From Streptomyces olindensis (lineage in GTDB: Bacteria > Actinomycetota > Actinomycetes > Streptomycetales > Streptomycetaceae), in the NCBI GenBank assembly GCA_000696115.1, contig JJOH01000019.1:372001-436000 (forward strand): a stretch of 64,000 nt of DNA. Reading direction: 5' to 3'. The first letter of the stretch is position 1. Each line of letters opens with the position of its first letter. Shown one piece after another: positions 58,936 to 64,000 of the stretch. A model generated the notes under the pieces. The model saw only the letters and a program-made list of their open reading frames with translations. It did no database searches and was not told the origin of the DNA. The position numbers and the translations under genes are program-made.

Positions 58936-59682
58936 ATCCCCAGCGAGACCCTGCACCTACCCACCCCGGACGGCCGGGCCGACGCGTTCGCCGCCTTCCC
59001 CGACGACGGCGGGCGGCACCCCGGTGTGCTGATGTACCCGGACGGCTTCGGCATCCGGCCGGTACTGCGGGAGATGGCCCGTGAGCTGGCCGGGCACGGC
59101 TACTTCGTGCTCGTCCCCAACGTCTTCCACCGGCACGGCCCGGCACCGGTGATCGACCTTCCCGAGCACATCGGGGAGGAGGCCCGGCCCGCGGTCCTCG
59201 CCCGGCTGATGCCGCTGATCGAGGCGCACACGACCGAACGCGTCCTGCGGGACGCCGACGCCTACCTCCGGTTCCTCACCGCCCGGCCCGAGGTCGCCGC
59301 CGGACCGGTCGCGGTGACCGGCTACTGCATCGGCGGCCTCCTGGCGATGCGCACCGCCTCGGCCCACCCCGGGCGGGTGGCCGCCGTCGCCGGATTCCAC
59401 GGCCCCGTCACCGCCGACGGGCCCGACGGCCTGCACCGCCTGCTCTCCCCCATCACCGCCGAGGTCCACCTCGGGCACGCCGCGAGCGACCTGACGCCCG
59501 AGGCCCTCGGCGAGCTCAACCGTGCCCTGGACGCCGCGGGGGTCGACCACACCTCGGAGATCTACCCCGGCACCGTCCACGGCTTCACCATGTCCGACAC
59601 CGACGCCTTCGACGCCGCCGCGCTGCGACGCCACTGGGACCGCCTGCTCCCGCTGCTGGAGCGGACCCTCGCCCACGGCTGA
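58936..59682 (+). CDS. dienelactone hydrolase-family protein, apparently with a non-standard AUC start
   Basis: A 248-residue alpha/beta hydrolase: nucleophile Cys in VTGYCIGGLLAMRTA, and the acid and His in HAASDLT and GTVHGFTMS. The expected N-terminus (PSETLHLPTPDGRADAFAAF, then HPGVLMYPDGFGI) is in frame but begins at codon ATC 58936, with AGGAGAGGAAG about 7 bases upstream; no ATG, GTG or TTG occurs in frame there. The first standard start, GTG 59026, would delete the first strand. It may be a mutated ATG, a base-call error, or real AUC initiation. It is convergent with the YihY-type gene. Confidence 0.8.
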   Translation: MPSETLHLPTPDGRADAFAAFPDDGGRHPGVLMYPDGFGIRPVLREMARELAGHGYFVLVPNVFHRHGPAPVIDLPEHIGEEARPAVLARLMPLIEAHTTERVLRDADAYLRFLTARPEVAAGPVAVTGYCIGGLLAMRTASAHPGRVAAVAGFHGPVTADGPDGLHRLLSPITAEVHLGHAASDLTPEALGELNRALDAAGVDHTSEIYPGTVHGFTMSDTDAFDAAALRRHWDRLLPLLERTLAHG

Positions 59683-59694
59683 GGCGGCGCCTCA
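59680..59694. terminator. short hairpin overlapping two convergent stop codons
   Basis: TGAGGC-GGC-GCCTCA: the first three bases are the dienelactone hydrolase stop and the last three the YihY-family stop (reverse). A 6-bp stem; weak as a terminator. Confidence 0.4.
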
Positions 59695-60657
59695 CGCGCC
59701 TGGGCCGGGGTCCGGCCGGACCGCCGTCTCGATGCCGGCGCGGGCCGCTTCCAGCTGGGCGGCGAACGCGATGCCGAGGAACAGGGCGACGGCCGTGAGG
59801 TTCGCCCACAGCAGCAGGGCGATGAAGGCGGTGAGCGGCCCGTACACGGCGCCGAAGGCACCGCTCTCCTCGACGTACAGCGCGAGCAGCCAGGTGGCCG
59901 CCACCCACAGCAGCAGGTGCACGGCCGAGCCGAAGGCCAGCCAGGTGTAGCCGGGCTGGACGCGGCGCGGCGACCAGCGGAAGATCACGGCGGAGGCCAC
60001 CCAGGCCAGGGCGAGCCCCACGGGGATGTCGAGCGCGCCCCACCACTGCGTGCCGCCGCCCTCCCAGCCGGCGGTGTCCGCGACGGCGTCGCCCACGGCC
60101 TCACCGGCGACGAGGACGACGAACCCCAGTACCAGGGGCAGACCGGCGGCGAGCGCGAGCACGATCGCCCGGGCGTACTTGCGCCGGAAGGGACGGTCGC
60201 GCTCGATGCCGTAGATCCGGTTGGCGCCGCGCTCGATCTGGCCCATGGCGGAGGCGAGGTTGAGCAGCGCGAAGCCCAGGCCGAGCCAGAGGGCGAGCGT
60301 GCTCCAGACGTCGCCGTGGGCGGTGCGCCGCGTCCCCTCGAAGGCGTCCTCGACGATCTCCGCGCTGGCGCCCGGCACGATCCGGCCGAGCGTGAGCTCG
60401 ATGACCCGGCCCACGCTCTCCGTGTGCACGGACGTCGCCAGCCCGACCAGCGCGACGGTGCAGGGCAGCAGCCCGACCACCACCTGGAAGGCGAGGGCCC
60501 GGGCGTTGGTGAAGCCGTCGGCGTAGCGGAACCGTGCGAAGGAGTCGGTCAGCAGCCGCAGTCCCCCGTAGTGGCGCAGGGCGGTGAACGCCTCGTCTCC
60601 GGAGAGCTCGTCCCCGATCATGTCCCGGGTCTGCGGGACGTGGACGGCGGTACCCAT
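59692..60657 (-). CDS. YihY/BrkB-family integral membrane protein
   Basis: A 321-residue protein with about six helices. Family features are YADGFTNARALAFQVVVGLL in the first membrane segment, ALLNLASAMGQIERGANRIY, and GPLTAFIALLLWANLTAVAL near the end. ATG 60657 has AGGAG 8 bases upstream. Members were once called ribonuclease BN, but they are membrane proteins of uncertain role, perhaps in transport or envelope functions. Confidence 0.9.
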   Translation of the reverse strand: MGTAVHVPQTRDMIGDELSGDEAFTALRHYGGLRLLTDSFARFRYADGFTNARALAFQVVVGLLPCTVALVGLATSVHTESVGRVIELTLGRIVPGASAEIVEDAFEGTRRTAHGDVWSTLALWLGLGFALLNLASAMGQIERGANRIYGIERDRPFRRKYARAIVLALAAGLPLVLGFVVLVAGEAVGDAVADTAGWEGGGTQWWGALDIPVGLALAWVASAVIFRWSPRRVQPGYTWLAFGSAVHLLLWVAATWLLALYVEESGAFGAVYGPLTAFIALLLWANLTAVALFLGIAFAAQLEAARAGIETAVRPDPGPGA

Positions 60658-60828
60658 GGCGGACGCTCCTTGTCGTACGGCTGCTCCCTGTCCGGTTGCC
60701 CCGGGAACCTTCCCGTCCGACCTCCTCCTTGCGACATGGCCTCCGGTGCGTCGCCCGTTCGGCAGTCCCGGCGACGGTGCCCGCGCCCCCGCGGTGGTCC
60801 GGGCGGCCACCGCGGGGCCAGCGGGGTG

Positions 60829-63774
60829 TCACTCCTCGTCGCGCAGCCGCGCCGCCAGGGAGGTCAGGGGCTCGGTCTCCTCGGTGTGGCCCAGGGCGGT
60901 CAGGCGGGAGACCGCCGCGTCGAGGCGGGTGAGGGCGGGGGCGGGGCGTTCGAGGTAGATGCCCTCCACGGCACCCGCGAGGCGGACGCACTCGGCCCAC
61001 TCGCCGGCCTGGTCCTGGTCCGGTCCCGGCTCGCCGAGGAGGGCGAGGGCCTTCTCCAGGGCGGCCAGGGCCTCCTCGTACGCACCGGCGTAGGCGTTGA
61101 CCCGTCCGTGCTCGTAGGCCAGGGCGGTGTCCAGGGAGCGGCCCCGGGCCTCGTACCCGGCGGCGCGGGCCTCGTCGGCGATCCGGCCGGCGTCGGCGAG
61201 GAAGGCGCGGGCGCCGGCCAGGCCGTCGGGACCCTGCTGCTGCGCCTGGAGGCGGGCGAGTTCGCGCAGGCAGTTGCTGAGCAGCTCGTGGCGCGGGTCC
61301 CGGGCGTGGGCGGCGAGCGCCTGGTCGGCGGCCTCGCGGGCGCGGCCGAAGTCGCCGGACTCGCCGAGGAGTACGGCCGTCTCCGCGGCGATCATGGCGT
61401 GGCTGCCCGGGTCGTCGTCCCAGCCGGCCGACTCGGCGGCGAGGGCGACGAACTCCGCGGTGGCGGCCTTGAGGTCCTCCCCCGCGTGCAGCGCCCGGGC
61501 GCGGGTCAGGCGCAGCTGGGCGACGAGCCGGTCGTCCAGCTCTCCGGCGGTGACGTCCGGTTCGGCCAGCAGGGAGTCGAGCAGGGCGATGCTGTCCTCG
61601 ACACGGCCGAGGTCGAGGCTGAGCTGGGCCGCGTTGCTGTAGGCGCAGTAGGCGTCCGTGCGGCTGCCGTGGCGAAGGTCCAGTTCGGCGGAGCGCGTCA
61701 GGTGCCGCAGTGCCTCGTCGGGGCGGCCCAGGTGCATGCAGACCTCGGCGAGTTCGCCGTGGAGGCGGCCGGTGTCGACCGCGTCGGCCGGCCAGTCGGC
61801 GGCCAGCCGCAGGGCCTCCGTCAGGTTCGCGTGGGCGGCCTGTGCGTCCCGCAGGCCGAGCTGGAGCCGGGCGCGCAGGCCGAGCGTGCGGGGCAGGTGC
61901 CAGGCGGGGCCGTGCGCCCTCAGCCGGTCGAGGAGGGCGTCGAGCTCGGTGACGGCGGTCGGCAGGTCGCCGGAGATGGCGTGGGTGCCGGCCCGCAGCA
62001 GCAGGGCGCCGGAGATCTGCCCGACGATGTCATGCCGCGTGGCGAACGCGAGCAGCAGGTCCGTCTCGGCGAAGGCCGCGGCGGCGTGCTCCTCGCTCCC
62101 GGAGGTCTGCAGGCGCAGGCCGAGGGCGGTCGCCCGCATCCGCAGCAGGCGGGACTCCTGCTGCGGGGCGAGGCCGGGCGTCTCCTCCTGGAGGCGGACC
62201 ATGGACGCGTGGGCGGCGGTCAGCGCGGCGGCCTTCGCCTCGGCCCGCTCCGCGCCGTCGGCGGGGCCCTCCGCGGGGATCTCGGCGGTGGCGAACAGGG
62301 CACCGGCGCGGGCCACCGCGGCATGACCGGGCAGGCCGGCGTCGTCGTACAGGGCCGCCGCCTCCTCGTAGAGGGCGGCGCAGTCGGCGAACTCGTCCTT
62401 GTCGCCCGCCCGGCTCGCCTCGTCGGCCAGCAGGTCCGCGCGCAGGCGCACGAGCGGGCCGACGGCCGGGTCGTCGGGGTGGGTGTACTCGCGGGCGGTG
62501 ACGAGGGTGCGCAGCCGTGCCCAGCAGGCGCGTGCGTCCGGATGTCCCTGCTCCTCCAGGGCCCTGGCCCGGAGGATGAGTTCGGGCAGCGACTCGGGGA
62601 CGGCGGCGGCCGTGCGGGCGGCGGCAGCGGGGGCCGGGGCGGCCGGGGCCACCTCGTCGAGGCCGCGGGTGCGCAGGGTGAGTTCCAGCGCGTCCAGGAG
62701 CGGAGCCCGGTCGAGGCGGGCCGTGCGGCGGTCGGTGTGGGCCGTGGTGCCGTTGCGGGCGTCGAAGCGGGCGGCGAGGTCGTCGGCGCGGCCGCGCACC
62801 TCGGCGCGCAGGCCGGCCACGGTCCAGGTGCGGCCCGCGTATCCGGCGGCGGGCAGCTCGCCGTGGCCGAGGAGTTCGACGCGCTGGAGGAGGACCTCCA
62901 CGCCGGTGAGGAAGTCGAGCTGCTCCAGCGGCGAGTCGACCTCGTCGAACAGGTTCCGGTTCTCGGCGAGCAGTTCCAGGCCGCGGGCCTCGTTGCCGGT
63001 CAGCGCGCAGAACTCCAGGTGCCGGCCGACCTCGCCGGACATCGAGGGGTTGCGGCGGCAGCCGCGGTAGCCGGCGAGGTGCAGTTCGCGGGCCCGGTCG
63101 GCGCGGTCGGTGCGCAGCAGGGGCAGCAGCGCGTACGAGAAGGAACGGGCGGGTTCCTCCTGGCAGGACTCCTTCCCGGCCAGCACGGGTTCCCAGGTGC
63201 GCAGGGCCCGCTCGTCGTCGCCCGCCCTGAGGTGGTGGCGGGCGCGCTGGCAGATCTCGCAGGCCTCGCAGTCGCTGAGCCGGGTGCGGGTGCGGCCCGC
63301 CCACAGCTCGTAGGCGAGGGCGGTGTCCTCGCCGATGTGGGCGGCGAGCTGGTATGCCTGCCCGTAGTAGGGCTGGAGGCCGAGGCCGGCCTTCTCGTAG
63401 CGGTCGCGCATCTCCGTCAGCCACTGGCGCAGGCTGGTCAGCGGTATCTCGGGCAGGGCGCGCAGCGCGCCGGCCACCCACTTGAACCGCCAGAACAGCA
63501 TGTGGCGCAGGCGGTCGTCGAAGACGTCGGGCTGCTCGTCGAAGAGGGTGAGCAGGCGGGCGAAGACGACGGGCGACTTCCGGGGCTCGGAGCCGTAGGT
63601 GTACGCCTCCTGCAGTTCGAGGAGGGCGTGGACGAGGGGGACGGTCTCCTCGAACTGCTCGGCGGCGTCGACGAGTTCCTCGGCGGTGACGGTGCGGGTG
63701 CGGCCGTAGGGGCGCTGGTCGTTCTCCTGGAGCGCCTGGTACAGCTCGTCGGTGGTCTGGGGTGTGGTCGGCAT
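60829..63774 (-). CDS. large TPR-like repeat protein paired with HSP90
   Basis: A 981-residue, nearly all-helical protein. Tetratricopeptide-like units are clearest after residue 600, for example GELAEVCMHLGRPDEALRHL, SNAAQLSLDLGRVEDSIALL and AYEHGRVNAYAGAYEEALAA. The N-terminal 250 residues include LSDCEACEICQRARHHLRAG, where three clustered Cys (CEACEIC) could bind metal. The ATG is 2 bp after the HSP90-family stop, so the two are coupled and it is a likely co-chaperone or client-handling partner. No enzymatic motif seen. Confidence 0.8.
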   Translation of the reverse strand: MPTTPQTTDELYQALQENDQRPYGRTRTVTAEELVDAAEQFEETVPLVHALLELQEAYTYGSEPRKSPVVFARLLTLFDEQPDVFDDRLRHMLFWRFKWVAGALRALPEIPLTSLRQWLTEMRDRYEKAGLGLQPYYGQAYQLAAHIGEDTALAYELWAGRTRTRLSDCEACEICQRARHHLRAGDDERALRTWEPVLAGKESCQEEPARSFSYALLPLLRTDRADRARELHLAGYRGCRRNPSMSGEVGRHLEFCALTGNEARGLELLAENRNLFDEVDSPLEQLDFLTGVEVLLQRVELLGHGELPAAGYAGRTWTVAGLRAEVRGRADDLAARFDARNGTTAHTDRRTARLDRAPLLDALELTLRTRGLDEVAPAAPAPAAAARTAAAVPESLPELILRARALEEQGHPDARACWARLRTLVTAREYTHPDDPAVGPLVRLRADLLADEASRAGDKDEFADCAALYEEAAALYDDAGLPGHAAVARAGALFATAEIPAEGPADGAERAEAKAAALTAAHASMVRLQEETPGLAPQQESRLLRMRATALGLRLQTSGSEEHAAAAFAETDLLLAFATRHDIVGQISGALLLRAGTHAISGDLPTAVTELDALLDRLRAHGPAWHLPRTLGLRARLQLGLRDAQAAHANLTEALRLAADWPADAVDTGRLHGELAEVCMHLGRPDEALRHLTRSAELDLRHGSRTDAYCAYSNAAQLSLDLGRVEDSIALLDSLLAEPDVTAGELDDRLVAQLRLTRARALHAGEDLKAATAEFVALAAESAGWDDDPGSHAMIAAETAVLLGESGDFGRAREAADQALAAHARDPRHELLSNCLRELARLQAQQQGPDGLAGARAFLADAGRIADEARAAGYEARGRSLDTALAYEHGRVNAYAGAYEEALAALEKALALLGEPGPDQDQAGEWAECVRLAGAVEGIYLERPAPALTRLDAAVSRLTALGHTEETEPLTSLAARLRDEE

Positions 63775-63776
63775 CG

Positions 63777-64000
63777 TCAGCTGTCCTTGCGGAGGGCGTG
63801 GGCGAGGAGGTCGAGGAAGGAGCGGTTGATGAGGCTCGACTCGGCGGGCCTGAGCGGGCGGCGGGACAGCATCGCGGCCTGTCCGTAGAGGGCTTCGGCG
63901 CTGGTGCGGGCGAGTTCGGGTTCGTCGATGGTGACGGCGGTGCGGACCAGCGGGTTGAGCTGGTTGAGGATCAGCTGGGCGCGCGGGGCTTCCTGGCGCA
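63777..64000 (-). CDS. HSP90-family protein, C-terminal fragment (cut by window edge)
   Basis: About 74 residues are visible, ending HALRKDS. The segment LILNQLNPLVRTAVTIDEPE and then SAEALYGQAAMLSRRPLRPA resembles the C-terminal dimerisation part of HtpG-like proteins in Streptomyces. The gene extends beyond the window. It is followed by the coupled TPR-like gene. Confidence 0.7.
   Translation of the reverse strand, partial: RQEAPRAQLILNQLNPLVRTAVTIDEPELARTSAEALYGQAAMLSRRPLRPAESSLINRSFLDLLAHALRKDS

Overview
The window is high-GC actinobacterial DNA, almost certainly from a Streptomyces or close relative. Third codon positions are nearly all G/C, GTG and TTG starts are common, genes are chained through ATGA, GTGA and TTGA overlaps, and the gene families (multiple ECF sigma factors, RsbQ/RsbP-like regulators, a P450 with a [3Fe-4S] ferredoxin, a mycothiol-type DinB fold) are typical of that group. 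No rRNA, tRNA, CRISPR array, insertion sequence or prophage was seen.

At 0.5-15.2 kb lies a catabolic locus. It combines a gamma-glutamylation route (glutamine-synthetase-like ligase, gamma-glutamyl hydrolase, aldehyde dehydrogenase, amino-acid permease), a complete P450 system (P450, ferredoxin, ferredoxin reductase) and a homoprotocatechuate-type meta-cleavage set (class III extradiol dioxygenase, second aldehyde dehydrogenase, fumarylacetoacetase-family enzyme), with an acetoacetate-decarboxylase-like protein, an LLM flavoenzyme, a TetR and a MarR regulator. A 16-bp palindrome (CGTTTG-N4-CAAACG) lies at the head of four transcription units, with a degenerate copy at a fifth, so the locus looks like a single regulon. 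My reading is that it degrades an aromatic or alkyl amine.

At 15.4-22.6 kb is a mixed region: an ECF sigma factor, a Met/His-rich membrane protein, a frameshifted winged-helix protein, a DUF4396-type membrane gene broken by an exact 8-bp tandem duplication next to a copper-repressor-like operator, and SDR, methyltransferase, VOC and GNAT enzymes. At 22.6-30.5 kb come a fused DppB/DppC-type permease with an MFS exporter, a Ser/Thr kinase whose tail appears frameshifted at a C7 run, and a cobalamin riboswitch controlling cbiMNQO. At 30.6-37.2 kb are an AGAT-type amidinotransferase, an RsbQ-RsbP-STAS stress-signalling operon and an ABC exporter.

The most striking part is 37.2-49.8 kb. A single-module, fully reducing iterative type I polyketide synthase of fungal HR-PKS order (KS-AT-DH-MT-ER-KR-ACP, no release domain) is divergent from a tightly overlapping oleABCD operon (head-to-head Claisen thiolase, beta-lactone decarboxylase, beta-lactone synthetase, reductase). 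This suggests a dedicated polyketide-to-olefin or beta-lactone pathway in which OleA unloads and joins the PKS chains. An SRPBCC protein follows, and a Rieske oxygenase lies nearby.

The right end (51.4-64 kb) has a lipoprotein, the kdpFABC potassium ATPase with an extra 27-residue membrane peptide, a second ECF sigma factor with two uncharacterised partners, a dienelactone-hydrolase-family gene with no normal start codon, a YihY-family membrane protein, a 981-residue TPR-like protein and the end of an HSP90 gene. Several otherwise recognisable genes carry single small indels (near 17.57, 18.64, 18.82, 27.29 and 49.84 kb). These may be real pseudogenes or assembly errors and should be checked against reads.
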